Under the pieces are notes generated by a model that worked only from the letters and a program-made list of their open reading frames with translations, searched no databases and was not told the DNA's origin. Source: Anaerocolumna sp. MB42-C2 (GTDB lineage: Bacteria > Bacillota > Clostridia > Lachnospirales > Lachnospiraceae). From it: a stretch of 64,000 nt of DNA. The DNA lies in contig NZ_CP133190.1 in assembly GCF_030913705.1 (NCBI RefSeq), forward strand, positions 4,427,501 through 4,491,500, written 5' to 3'. Shown here piece after piece: positions 7,015 through 15,777 of the stretch. How positions within the stretch are numbered: the stretch's first letter is position 1; the number at the start of each line of letters is the position of its first letter. A program made the position numbers and the translations under genes.

Positions 7015-9594
7015 ATGAATGAGGATATTTATCTATCCGTGTGTTATTTAGATGTTAATAACAGCTCTTTATTTGGGAAGAAAGAATTTGAAGAAGCTTT
7101 AGCCGACAAGGGAGTAAAGTTACATATCTATAACCACTGGATTCAGTGGGATAGAAGCGAAGATTATATTGTGGTCATTGGCACCATCTTGGATCAGCGT
7201 ATTCAGGTATTACTTGAAAGCAATGGAATAGATATGTTACGTGAACCGGAAAGTATTATCTGTGAGTGGTGTGATACACAGAATGGAAAGGCCCTGGTAC
7301 TTACGGGGGCGGATGATGTGGGATTGATGTACCTGCTTCTTGATATGGCACGAAAGATACGAAGTAAGGGTTTGGCTGCACTTAATAAAACTGAAAGTTA
7401 TACAGAGGCGCCGGAGAATAAAGTAAGATGCCTGGACCGATATCTATTGGGACATCTTGATAATGAATGGTTTCTGTCGGAGGATTTCTGGAATTATTAT
7501 TTACCACGTCTTGCAAGAGCAAGATTTAACCGGTTTTGTCTGATTATCGGTTTTGATACGGCGTATATGTCACCTCCGTATCCTTTCTTTTTACAGGCAG
7601 AGGGATATGAACATATAAAGGTAACGTCATATAACAGAGAAGACAGGAATAAAAATTTGGAGGCATTACGTAACATAGCAGCATTATGCCATAAGTACGG
7701 AATGAAATTTATATTGGCGACCTGGCAGCAGAGACCCTGGACAACAGCACAGGATCAACTGGTTGAGGGGCTTCCAAAAGGCGAACAGGAATTGAATGCT
7801 TATTGTTATGAGGGTTTGAAAGCTATAATAAAGGCTGTTCCGGATATTGATATAATTCAGTTTCGGGTTAATCATGAATCTGGTGTGGGTACACAGGTGT
7901 CGGCAGAAGACTTTTGGAACCATTGTACGGATGCCGTTGCAGATGCCTCTTTGGAATTAGGGAAAGATATGACCTTGGATCTTCGGGCGAAAGGACTCAC
8001 CGATTCTATGATAGCCCATGCATTTTCCAGAGGCCTAAAAGTAGAAGTACCTACTAAATACTGGTGTGAGCATGCTGCCCTACCTTACCACCTGTCGGTT
8101 ATGCGCAGCGAAGAGCTTGCGCAACTGGATAATTATAACCATTCAAGGCGGTATTCCTATGCAAATATGTTAAAAAAACCAAAATATTATAATGTAATTT
8201 ACCGTCTATGGAATTATGGCTCTACCAATCTATTCTTATGGGGCGATGCGGATTATGCAAAACGTTTTTCTAAAAGTTGCAGCTTATCCGGTTCCACAGG
8301 CTTTCAGGTAAATGCGCCGTTATCTTTAAAATACGGTCACGAGTTATCCCACAAAGAGGCCTGGAATACGTTTAAAGATCCGGGTTTACGTTCCGGCAGG
8401 TGGGAAGACGAAAGATTTTGGATGTGGTATACCGTCTTCGGACGCCTGGGTTACAATTCCGATACAGCTTGCGAAGTGTGGGCAGAGGAGTTTATTTCCC
8501 GTTTTGGTGAGAAATCCGGCCTGATTTTAGAACAAGCCTTAGGGGCAGCCAGTAAGATTATACCATTGGTCACGACCGTGCACATGCCGGTTCATCCGTC
8601 TCTTCGGTATTGGACCGAAATGAATACAGGCTGGGCTCTATTTGCCGAAAATAATTTAAATAAGACCGAAGACTATGATTATCAAAAAGATATAACCTAT
8701 GGTTCAACCGAACCAAGTGATCACGGTTTGTTTTATGGCATTGATGAATACGCTTATGCTTTGGTAAGAGGGGAATTTTCCGGAAAATATTCACCGGTAC
8801 AATATTCTGAATGGCTTGATGATCTAGCACATCAGGTAGAGAATTCGTTAGTTTTATTAAAGGAGTTCGATGGTAACCAGGATAAGGCGGAATATCTGGC
8901 GATGATTACAGATTTAACAATGCTGATAGAGTTTTCGCGTTATCATGCTTACAAAATAAAGGCAGCTTTAGCACTTGCCTATTGGCGATTCTCCAATAAA
9001 GCCGGGTATCTGTCTGATTGCAGTCTGCTATTAAATAATGCGGTAAAACACTGGAAGGCTTTGGCTGAGCTTGGACTTAAAGTTTATTATGATGACTTAA
9101 ATTTTGGTTCGGCTGGTTCTAAGACCCGCCGGGGTACCTGGGATGATCTGACTTGCGAATTAGTGGCTGATCAGGATACCCTGGAAAAAATTATTATCCA
9201 AAACCAAATTAAGAAGGATGATTCTCTTATGAATACCTATTTACCTGGTGAAGAGATAAAAATAAAATCAGTATTTCCTGATAAAATTAATGCTTTAGAA
9301 AGTTTAAAGGTAAAAGTAAGTATTGTTGGTAATACCCATATACATGAGCTTCCGCTCCTGCATTACCGCCACGTAGATCAGACAGAGGGGCTGTTTCATT
9401 CTATAAAAATGTACCCGGACGGTGAGGAATATAAAGCGGTAATTCCTGCGGATTATATAACGGCTCAGTGGGACCTTATGCTGTATATTACTGTACAGGA
9501 AGCTTCCGGTGACTGTACCATGTATCCGGGTATTTACCATCCGGAATTTCTTTTTCCGTATCATGTTATTAAAGTCGAAAGACAGGTAGTGTAA
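7015..9594 (+). CDS. Putative glycoside hydrolase distantly related to GH67 alpha-glucuronidases
   Basis: Protein of 859 residues, no signal peptide, so probably cytoplasmic. Residues about 1-125 look like the GH67-N/GH20b accessory domain (VLTGADDVGLMYLLLDMARKI). A TIM-barrel-like region follows (LDRYLLGHLDNEW, ARARFNRFCLIIGFDTAYM). FRVNHESGVG (Glu about 288) resembles the GH67 acid motif around SEGQPGP, and VEVPTKYWCEHAALPYH (Glu about 344) resembles the GH67 strand QITQEY. The match is weak by eye and the protein is longer than GH67 enzymes (about 680-730). It may be an unclassified family. The ribosome site AAAGGAG is good. The final VV codons and TAA lie within the family B repeat at 9587. 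Confidence 0.6.
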   Translation: MNEDIYLSVCYLDVNNSSLFGKKEFEEALADKGVKLHIYNHWIQWDRSEDYIVVIGTILDQRIQVLLESNGIDMLREPESIICEWCDTQNGKALVLTGADDVGLMYLLLDMARKIRSKGLAALNKTESYTEAPENKVRCLDRYLLGHLDNEWFLSEDFWNYYLPRLARARFNRFCLIIGFDTAYMSPPYPFFLQAEGYEHIKVTSYNREDRNKNLEALRNIAALCHKYGMKFILATWQQRPWTTAQDQLVEGLPKGEQELNAYCYEGLKAIIKAVPDIDIIQFRVNHESGVGTQVSAEDFWNHCTDAVADASLELGKDMTLDLRAKGLTDSMIAHAFSRGLKVEVPTKYWCEHAALPYHLSVMRSEELAQLDNYNHSRRYSYANMLKKPKYYNVIYRLWNYGSTNLFLWGDADYAKRFSKSCSLSGSTGFQVNAPLSLKYGHELSHKEAWNTFKDPGLRSGRWEDERFWMWYTVFGRLGYNSDTACEVWAEEFISRFGEKSGLILEQALGAASKIIPLVTTVHMPVHPSLRYWTEMNTGWALFAENNLNKTEDYDYQKDITYGSTEPSDHGLFYGIDEYAYALVRGEFSGKYSPVQYSEWLDDLAHQVENSLVLLKEFDGNQDKAEYLAMITDLTMLIEFSRYHAYKIKAALALAYWRFSNKAGYLSDCSLLLNNAVKHWKALAELGLKVYYDDLNFGSAGSKTRRGTWDDLTCELVADQDTLEKIIIQNQIKKDDSLMNTYLPGEEIKIKSVFPDKINALESLKVKVSIVGNTHIHELPLLHYRHVDQTEGLFHSIKMYPDGEEYKAVIPADYITAQWDLMLYITVQEASGDCTMYPGIYHPEFLFPYHVIKVERQVV

Positions 9595-9710
9595 ATAGTC
9601 TCGCCAAGAACGTGTGAGCCAAAAGTCGTTAACACGAGGCTTCTGAAGTAACAGAATGGCTTTTCATCAGAATTTAAGCTGGAGCCAGCAACAAAATATT
9701 TTAGTGTAAA
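9587..9710. repeat. Family B hairpin repeat, copy 2
   Basis: Begins TAGTGTAAATAGTCTCGC and ends at a direct repeat TAGTGTAAA (9702-9710). CTCGC/GTGAG and further imperfect hairpins lie inside. The first eight bases overlap the end of the preceding reading frame and provide its stop codon. It resembles copies at 3361 and 13701 in the head but diverges internally. Confidence 0.55.
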
Positions 9711-9783
9711 AATGAATTTTAGCATATAAATTTGTTCCTGCGGATCAGAGTTCGCAGGTTATGAGAAAGGTATGGTTATTTTA

Positions 9784-11157
9784 ATGAGTGAAAAATATAT
9801 TACAGAAAATTTAAAAACCCGTATCCGCTATGAATGCGATACGGTTGTTGCCGGCGGAGGTACGGCAGGTATTGTAGCAGCAATTGCCGCCGCAAGAAAC
9901 GGTGCCAGGACGATTCTCATTGATCGGTATGGCTTCTTAGGAGGGACCATGGTAAATGGAGCAGGTCCTTTACACAGTTTTTTTAATTTATATAAAGCAT
10001 TTGAGGGCGTGGAGAAACTTCAGGTAGTACGGGGAATTCCGGGTGAAATTATTGAACGTATGAAAGCCTGCGGTGGTTCTCCGGGACATCTGGATCAGGA
10101 TAAAGGCGGTAATTATGATTCTGTAATTACCCTGATAGACTGGGAAATATTTAAGGATGTTGCCTTTCAAATGATGGAAGAGTGTAACGTAAAAGTTTTA
10201 TTACATACCATGGTATCGGGTGTAATGAAAGAAGGCAATGTTGTAAAAGGTTTAATTATAGAAGGAAAGTCCGGCCGTGAGGCGGTTATGGCTAAGACAG
10301 TAATTGATACGACCGGTGATGGTGACGTTGCTGCTTTCTCCGGTGCCGGTTTTAAAAAGAAGCATGACACAACTTCTGCTGGGATGCCCTTTGGTATGCT
10401 TAATGTGGATCTGCCGCGGCTTGTTAAGTTTTTGGAGGAGCGGGATATGATCACCCAGCTTGTCCGTTCAGACAAGGGCAGTGAAACAGATGATATCCTG
10501 CGTTTAGGTTTTGATTTGAAGAAAATTCCTGTTTTTAAAGAATTTATGGATAAGTCCGGTATGTGGGGGCCACTTGGGTTTTCCATTTATGAAGGTAATT
10601 TTACCTATATAAACTCCGCTACTTTGCGCAATATTGATGCGACAGACACAGAAATACTATCAAATGCTGCGATTATACTTAGGCATCAGGTAATGACATT
10701 TGCAAAAATGTTAAAGGAACATATTCCCGGTTTTGAAAAAGCTTATGTCAATTGGACACCGGACAGCATTGGAGTGCGTTATACCCGTGTGGTGGAATGT
10801 GAACATGATATGTCTTTGGAGGAAATTGTAGAAGGAAAACGTTTTGATGATGAAGTTATGCTATATGGATTTCATGATTGTGCACCAAGAATTATGATTA
10901 AAAACGGTGGATATTATGGAATTCCGTACCGTGCCTTATTACCAAAAGCTATAGACGGACTTTTAGTGGCCGGCAGGTTGATAACCAGTGAATGGGAAGC
11001 ACATATGTCTACCCGCAATACCGTATCTTGTATGGCACAGGGCCAGGCCGTCGGTACTGCCGCGGCTATTTGTGCCAGGGAGGGAATACAACCCCGGGAA
11101 CTGGATGTTAAGGAGCTGCAGAAGACACTTCGGGAACAGAATGTATTCCTTGGATAA
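9784..11157 (+). CDS. FAD-dependent oxidoreductase (FAD_oxidored family)
   Basis: About 457 residues. The N-terminus carries a dinucleotide-binding Rossmann motif, VVAGGGTAGIVAAIAAARNG then ILIDR, followed by GFLGGTMVNGAG and, mid-protein, VIDTTGDGDVAAFSGAGF. The C-terminal GLLVAGRLITSEWEAHMSTRN is the second FAD contact. These fit PF12831-type flavoproteins, often found beside glycosidases in gut Firmicutes but mostly without known substrates. AAAGG at 9766-9770 is 13 bases from this ATG and 1 base from an in-frame ATG at 9772, so the start is ambiguous. It probably oxidises a sugar or sugar acid produced in this locus (inference). Confidence 0.85.
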   Translation: MSEKYITENLKTRIRYECDTVVAGGGTAGIVAAIAAARNGARTILIDRYGFLGGTMVNGAGPLHSFFNLYKAFEGVEKLQVVRGIPGEIIERMKACGGSPGHLDQDKGGNYDSVITLIDWEIFKDVAFQMMEECNVKVLLHTMVSGVMKEGNVVKGLIIEGKSGREAVMAKTVIDTTGDGDVAAFSGAGFKKKHDTTSAGMPFGMLNVDLPRLVKFLEERDMITQLVRSDKGSETDDILRLGFDLKKIPVFKEFMDKSGMWGPLGFSIYEGNFTYINSATLRNIDATDTEILSNAAIILRHQVMTFAKMLKEHIPGFEKAYVNWTPDSIGVRYTRVVECEHDMSLEEIVEGKRFDDEVMLYGFHDCAPRIMIKNGGYYGIPYRALLPKAIDGLLVAGRLITSEWEAHMSTRNTVSCMAQGQAVGTAAAICAREGIQPRELDVKELQKTLREQNVFLG

Positions 11158-11228
11158 CTATTATAATGTATTAAAGATTAAGGTTGATTAATGGTCATAA
11201 AATTGAGTCAAAGGAGGTGATGGTATTC

Positions 11229-12059
11229 TTAAGCAAAAATTTGACGTATATATTCCTTTGGAGAAAAACCCATAATTTTTTTAAATACTCTGGAAAAATA
11301 AAGACTATCCTCAAACCCAACGGAATACCCAACGGAACTTATGGATAATTTTGTGGTACTTAATAACTGGCAGGCCTGGCGGATACGATATTCCATAATA
11401 ATGTGGATCGGTGATTGCCGGTATTGTCCCATAAAGAGCCTGTATAATTGGCTTCTGCTTATACCTGTATAATCAGCAACATCCTGTACAGTCAGGTGCC
11501 TAGAGTAATTTTGTTCTATGTATTCCATTGCTTTGATCAGATATATTGCTGATACATTATGATTCACTTGTTTCTGTGATTCTGTCTTCACAAAGGAAGA
11601 AAGTGCCAGCATCAGTAAACCTGACATCCTGATTTTGGAGAAAGCATCGTTGCCTTTTGAATTAAATATATCTGTCAGCAGAGAGGTAAAGTTATTTTCT
11701 AAATCGGTATAAATTACTGGATTATCCTTTGTGAAAGCGGTCTGATTTAGTATTATACCTGCATCGTTACCATTAAAACCAACCCAATAATATTCCCAAG
11801 GATCATTTTCATCGGCATAGTAAGTTACTTCGGTATTCGGATAGATGAGAAAGGTATTTCCGGCTCCGATTTCATAAATCGACTTTCCGGTCTGATAGAC
11901 TCCTTTTCCGGTGATAACATGATGAATTAAATAGAAGTTGCGGATTCCCGGACCCCACTGATACAGGCTTTTACACTTTTCCATTCCGACATTGTAAACA
12001 CGGAGGGAAAGGACATCATCTCCATTTGAATGAAAGGATAATTTATTGTTTTCCGGCAT
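11229..12059 (-). CDS. AraC-family transcriptional regulator
   Basis: Protein of 276 residues. The N-terminal half is a cupin-like AraC ligand-binding domain (FYLIHHVITGKGVYQTGKS, NTFLIYPNTEVTYYADEND). The C-terminal half has two helix-turn-helix motifs (TVQDVADYTGISRSQLYRLF and SVGYSVGFEDSLYFSRVFKK, then GFSPKEYI). AAGGAGAAA precedes the ATG. It is convergent with the GH67-like/FAD operon and probably senses a sugar from that pathway. Confidence 0.92.
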   Translation of the reverse strand: MPENNKLSFHSNGDDVLSLRVYNVGMEKCKSLYQWGPGIRNFYLIHHVITGKGVYQTGKSIYEIGAGNTFLIYPNTEVTYYADENDPWEYYWVGFNGNDAGIILNQTAFTKDNPVIYTDLENNFTSLLTDIFNSKGNDAFSKIRMSGLLMLALSSFVKTESQKQVNHNVSAIYLIKAMEYIEQNYSRHLTVQDVADYTGISRSQLYRLFMGQYRQSPIHIIMEYRIRQACQLLSTTKLSISSVGYSVGFEDSLYFSRVFKKIMGFSPKEYIRQIFA

Positions 12060-12254
12060 AATATTTCTCCTTTTTTATGATTGGTTTATTGGGCTGGATT
12101 TCGCAGGAAGTAGAATTGGTATTATTTTAATACGATATAGCTGGTATAAGATTAAAACAACAGCTTAGCTGACCCGGAAACCCCTTTAATAATGATTATA
12201 GGATGAGTAGGATTAAAATGCAATAATAATCCATATAATTACAACATTAGTTAA

Positions 12255-12306
12255 TTGCGGATTCATTTGCAAAAAGATATACTGTAATTACAGTAAATCG
12301 ATTTAC
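12255..12306 (+). promoter_or_regulatory. galE promoter with two overlapping perfect palindromes
   Basis: TTGCGG (12255-12260), a 17-base spacer and TATACT (12278-12283) make a plausible vegetative promoter. TACTGTAATTACAGTA (12280-12295) and GTAAATCGATTTAC (12293-12306) are both perfect palindromes, overlapping by three bases and covering the -10 and start region. The second, with central CG, has the form of LacI/GalR-family operators. The arrangement suggests repression of galE by a dimeric regulator, possibly two different ones. Confidence 0.55.
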
Positions 12307-12334
12307 AAGTTAATAATAATAAAGGAGAAATCCC

Positions 12335-13348
12335 ATGAAAATCCTCATAACAGGTGGAGCCGGTTATATTGGGTCCCATATAGGTATTGAATTGTTAAAC
12401 AATGGCTATGATATTATTATAATCGATAATTATTGTAATTCTGACCGTAACGTTATTCGGATTATGCAACAAATAGCAGGAAAAAGCTTTCTAAGCTACG
12501 ATTGTGATTTACGAGATAAGCACCAGATGGAGATGGTCTTTCGGGAAAATGCTATTTCAGCAGTAATTCATTGTGCAGGCTTAAAATGTGTTCCGGAATC
12601 AATTGCAAATCCAATCCCGTATTATCAGAATAACATCGGGGGAACATTAAATCTGTTAGAATGTATGAAAAGATATGGTGTGTATAAAATCGTATTCAGT
12701 TCTTCTGCAACCGTATACGGATTAAATAATCCGGTGCCATATAAAGAAGAAATGTTACTATCTGCAACCAATCCCTATGGTTGGACAAAAATTATGATTG
12801 AACAGATATTAAAGGATTTTACAACAGCTGAGAAAGATATGAAAGCGGCAATACTAAGATATTTCAATCCAATCGGTGCCCATCCCAGCGGACTGATTGG
12901 TGAAAAACCGGAGGGTATCCCTAACAATCTGATGCCTTATCTATGCCAGGCAGCAGCAGGAAAATTACCATCAATCAAAATATGCGGAACGGATTACCGG
13001 ACAGCAGACGGAACGGGTGTGCGTGATTATATTCATGTATGTGACCTTGTGAAAGGACACGTTAAAGCGCTGGAAAAGCTTGACTTTTTGACGGGAACAG
13101 AAATCTATAACCTGGGAACCGGAAAAGGAAGCTCTGTTCTAAAGCTGATTACCACTTTTGAAACAGTTAACGGAATTAAGTTGAAAAGGGAAATCAGTAA
13201 AAGACGTCCGGGTGATATTGATGAAAGTTATGCCGATGTCAGTAAAGCAGATAAAGAGCTTGGCTGGAAGACCGAACTTAGCCTGGAGGATATGTGCAGG
13301 GACAGTTGGAATTATATTAAAAAGAATTACGCAGTTAGTACAGAGTGA
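12335..13348 (+). CDS. galE: UDP-glucose 4-epimerase
   Basis: Protein of 337 residues, normal GalE length. It interconverts UDP-galactose and UDP-glucose in the Leloir pathway. The NAD-binding motif GGAGYIGSHIG is at residues 7-17, SSSATVYG holds the catalytic serine region, and YGWTK gives the Tyr-x3-Lys pair. RYFNPIGAHPSGLIGE and RRPGDIDESYAD are diagnostic. AAAGGAG lies upstream of the ATG. It would feed galactose from the galactosidases encoded further along into glycolysis and cell-wall precursors. Confidence 0.95.
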   Translation: MKILITGGAGYIGSHIGIELLNNGYDIIIIDNYCNSDRNVIRIMQQIAGKSFLSYDCDLRDKHQMEMVFRENAISAVIHCAGLKCVPESIANPIPYYQNNIGGTLNLLECMKRYGVYKIVFSSSATVYGLNNPVPYKEEMLLSATNPYGWTKIMIEQILKDFTTAEKDMKAAILRYFNPIGAHPSGLIGEKPEGIPNNLMPYLCQAAAGKLPSIKICGTDYRTADGTGVRDYIHVCDLVKGHVKALEKLDFLTGTEIYNLGTGKGSSVLKLITTFETVNGIKLKREISKRRPGDIDESYADVSKADKELGWKTELSLEDMCRDSWNYIKKNYAVSTE

Positions 13349-13442
13349 ATCCTAAGAACATGAGAATCCTTTGTAATGTTCTATTATAGACTTATGTGAT
13401 ATACTTTCTTTTGTGCCTTTACGTTCGGCACAGTCAGAAAAT

Positions 13443-13479
13443 ATAACCGGACCGTTTGAATTTAAAACGGTCCGGTTAT
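13443..13479 (+). terminator. Long stem-loop downstream of galE
   Basis: ATAACCGGACCGTTT (13443-13457) pairs perfectly with its inverse complement at 13465-13479. The U tract after it is weak (CAATTTCTT), so termination may be partial. It is the only strong hairpin between galE and the downstream repeats. Confidence 0.6.
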
Positions 13480-13568
13480 CAATTTCTTCAATCCACCTTC
13501 CCTAAAGTTACGGTCAAAATATTATAACCAGCGATGAAAAGGTTATACTGTTATAAAAGAAATTAAAG

Positions 13569-13616
13569 GTTACTGTTCACCGAATTGCTGCTTTTTGCAG
13601 GGGAGTGAACAGTAAC
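13569..13616. repeat. Family A minimal repeat (48 bp)
   Basis: GTTACTGTTCAC at 13569-13580 and GTGAACAGTAAC at 13605-13616 are perfect 12-bp terminal inverted repeats enclosing only 24 bases (CGAATTGCTGCTTTTTGCAGGGGA). It corresponds to the two ends of the 161-bp copy at 49597 with the interior removed, and folds into a stem with a nested TGCTGC/GCAG hairpin. Confidence 0.75.
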
Positions 13617-13700
13617 AATTAGAGAATTCGAATAGAAAGAAAAACAAATATTACCTTGCATTTATAAATCAAACATCTTAAAATAAAAGAAATAGAGCGC

Positions 13701-13812
13701 TAGTGTAAATAGTCTCGCAAAAGACCTGCGAGGCAAAAAAGAATAGCAAAGGACGCTGTTTTTCACATAGCAAATTTGTGCTAACGTCCTAATTCGCGGG
13801 TATCTGCAGAAT
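13701..13812. repeat. Family B hairpin repeat, copy 3
   Basis: Starts TAGTGTAAATAGTCTCGC, with CTCGC/GCGAG as first hairpin and GAATAGCAAAGG shared with copy 1. The right end is less clear and no terminal direct repeat is visible. It occupies the space just upstream of the aldehyde dehydrogenase gene, which is read from its own ATGGAGGG region. Confidence 0.5.
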
Positions 13813-13828
13813 GGAGGGTTTATAAGCA

Positions 13829-15391
13829 ATGACGGTTCAGGAAATTCTAGTAGGGCAAAGGGAATTTTTTAATACCGGTTCAACCAGATCGGTTTCTTTT
13901 CGAAAGAATGCGCTGAAGAAACTAAGGATGGCAATTATTAATAATGAAAATCAAATTGCAGAGGCACTTAAGAAAGATTTAAACAAATCCGGATTTGAAA
14001 GTTACATGACGGAAATCGGAATTGTTTTAGATGAAATCAAAACATTAATAAATCATCTGTCAAAGTGGTCAGCCGCCAGGTACGTTAAAACGCCACTGGC
14101 TCAATTTTATGGCAGAAGTTTTATTTTACCGGAGCCTTATGGAGTTGTATTAATTATGTCACCTTGGAATTATCCGTTTCAGTTAAGCATTGCCCCTCTG
14201 GTAGGAGCCATAGCAGCAGGAAACTGCGTTATTCTTAAACCGTCGGCTTATGCACCCAATGTATCACGTGTTATGGCTGACCTTCTAACCGGGTGTTTTC
14301 CACCCAAATATGTTAGGGTAATACAGGGAGGCAGAAAGGAAAATACGGAGTTATTAGATCAGAAATTTGATTATATTTTCTTTACCGGAGGAGTTGAGGT
14401 AGGAAAACTGGTTATGGAAAAAGCAGCGAAGCATTTAACTCCCATCAGCCTGGAACTAGGAGGAAAAAGTCCTTGTATCGTTGACAAAACGGCGGATCTT
14501 GATTTAGCCGCAAAAAGAATTGCCTTTGGTAAATTTATTAACTCCGGGCAGACTTGTGTAGCTCCTGACTATTTGTATGTACAGGAGGAAATTAAAGAAA
14601 AGCTTGTTAATTTACTTAATAAATATATAAAGGTATTTTTTGGTGAAAATCCTTTGGATAATCCGGATTACCCTAAAATTATTAATGAAAAACATTATAA
14701 GAGAATTATTGGATTAATTGAGGGCGAACACATTCTAACGGGCGGTTATGGTATTATCAAAAATTTTGAAGATAATAATTTATCTAAGGATAATAAAATT
14801 TCTGAAGATGATAATAGTTCTAAGAATAAAAATACCTCTGAAGATGACACTATATCTAAGGGTAACAATAGCCCTGAGGTTAATAAGTTATCTAAGGATA
14901 GTAAAAGTTATGAAGATAATTATAATTCTAAGATAACTGATACAGAGAATAAAGTGTATCAGATCGCACCCACTATTTTAGATGGAATTATCCCGGATTC
15001 TAAAATAATGCAGGAAGAAATATTTGGGCCCGTTCTGCCGATTATGACTTATAAGAATATAAAAGAAGTAACTGGTTATGTAAACAGTAGACCTAAACCA
15101 TTAGCTTTATATCTGTTTACAACAGATAAAAAAACGGAACGATCCATATTAAAAAATGTTTCGTTCGGAGGCGGATGTATTAATGATACCATTATACATC
15201 TGGCAACACCATATATGGGATTTGGCGGTGTAGGTGAAAGCGGGATGGGAAGCTATCATGGTAAATACAGCTTTGAAACTTTCAGCCATATGAAAAGTAT
15301 CGTAAAAAAAGCAAACTGGATTGATCTTCCTATGCGTTATCATCCTTATACCAAAGAAAATGAGAAGTTAATCCGATTTTTTCTAAGATGA
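13829..15391 (+). CDS. Class 3-like aldehyde dehydrogenase with tandem-repeat insert
   Basis: Protein of 520 residues; class 3-like NAD(P) aldehyde dehydrogenases are usually about 455-460. Catalytic residues are present: Glu about 209 in LELGGKSP and Cys about 243 in GQTCVAP, plus SPWNYPFQL and the C-terminal GMGSYHGKYSFETFSH. The extra 60-65 residues lie after ILTGGYG (about 301) and before YQIAPTILDGI, in the surface loop normally about five residues long. The insert is Ser/Lys/Asp/Asn-rich and built of 12-residue repeats. The catalytic core is intact, so activity is plausible. Confidence 0.9.
   Translation: MTVQEILVGQREFFNTGSTRSVSFRKNALKKLRMAIINNENQIAEALKKDLNKSGFESYMTEIGIVLDEIKTLINHLSKWSAARYVKTPLAQFYGRSFILPEPYGVVLIMSPWNYPFQLSIAPLVGAIAAGNCVILKPSAYAPNVSRVMADLLTGCFPPKYVRVIQGGRKENTELLDQKFDYIFFTGGVEVGKLVMEKAAKHLTPISLELGGKSPCIVDKTADLDLAAKRIAFGKFINSGQTCVAPDYLYVQEEIKEKLVNLLNKYIKVFFGENPLDNPDYPKIINEKHYKRIIGLIEGEHILTGGYGIIKNFEDNNLSKDNKISEDDNSSKNKNTSEDDTISKGNNSPEVNKLSKDSKSYEDNYNSKITDTENKVYQIAPTILDGIIPDSKIMQEEIFGPVLPIMTYKNIKEVTGYVNSRPKPLALYLFTTDKKTERSILKNVSFGGGCINDTIIHLATPYMGFGGVGESGMGSYHGKYSFETFSHMKSIVKKANWIDLPMRYHPYTKENEKLIRFFLR
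14783..14926 (+). repeat. 36-bp tandem repeat inside the aldehyde dehydrogenase gene
   Basis: Four consecutive 36-bp units begin at 14783, 14819, 14855 and 14891, each opening TCTAAG; a fifth TCTAAG starts at 14927 and a degraded half unit precedes. The period is a multiple of three, so the frame is preserved and each unit encodes 12 residues of the form SKDNKISEDDNS. Units have diverged, indicating an old expansion. Confidence 0.85.
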
Positions 15392-15417
15392 AAGATTTAG
15401 CCGCCCAGCTACCTAAA

Positions 15418-15457
15418 CTGGTATTATGAAAAAGGAGCTGGTATTATAAGAAAGGAG
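15418..15457 (+). promoter_or_regulatory. Duplicated ribosome-binding segment upstream of GNAT gene
   Basis: Two adjacent 20-bp segments, CTGGTATTATGAAAAAGGAG and CTGGTATTATAAGAAAGGAG, match at 18 of 20 positions. Each ends in a Shine-Dalgarno sequence; the second serves the ATG at 15463. The first contains ATG AAA AAG GAG CTG GTA TTA TAA, a 7-codon frame. Confidence 0.55.
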
Positions 15458-15462
15458 ATACT

Positions 15463-15747
15463 ATGGAATTTAAACATGAAAGTAACCGAATCTATCTTAA
15501 CGATGAGAATGGTAATATGATTGCGGAGGTAACCTTTCCGGCAATTTCTGAAAATGCAGTGAATATTGATCATACCTATGTAGATGATTCCTTGAGGGGT
15601 CAAGGAATTGCAGGAAAATTAATGGAGGAAGTGGTACAACAGTTAAAAGAAGAGAATAAGAAAGCAAATCTTACCTGTTCTTATGCAGTAAAATGGTTTG
15701 AGAAAAATATACAGTACAGGGATTTGCTATTAAGCAAGGACTATTAA
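15463..15747 (+). CDS. Small GNAT-type N-acetyltransferase (Acetyltransf_CG/YjdJ type)
   Basis: Protein of 94 residues, a minimal GNAT domain of the type found in YjdJ-like proteins. HTYVDDSLRGQGIAGKLMEE carries the acetyl-CoA binding R-x2-G-x-G/A signature, and CSYAVKWFEKN is the conserved C-terminal segment. The substrate is unknown for the family. It is followed after 30 bases by an ArsC-like gene. Confidence 0.88.
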   Translation: MEFKHESNRIYLNDENGNMIAEVTFPAISENAVNIDHTYVDDSLRGQGIAGKLMEEVVQQLKEENKKANLTCSYAVKWFEKNIQYRDLLLSKDY

Positions 15748-15777
15748 AAAAGTTTAAAAGCTGTTTTAGGAGCGGTG

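Noticed and set aside
14748..14936. Plus-strand frame rich in Leu/Ile/Arg within the aldehyde dehydrogenase gene
   Set aside because: It is the shifted reading of the 36-bp tandem repeat inside a well supported gene.
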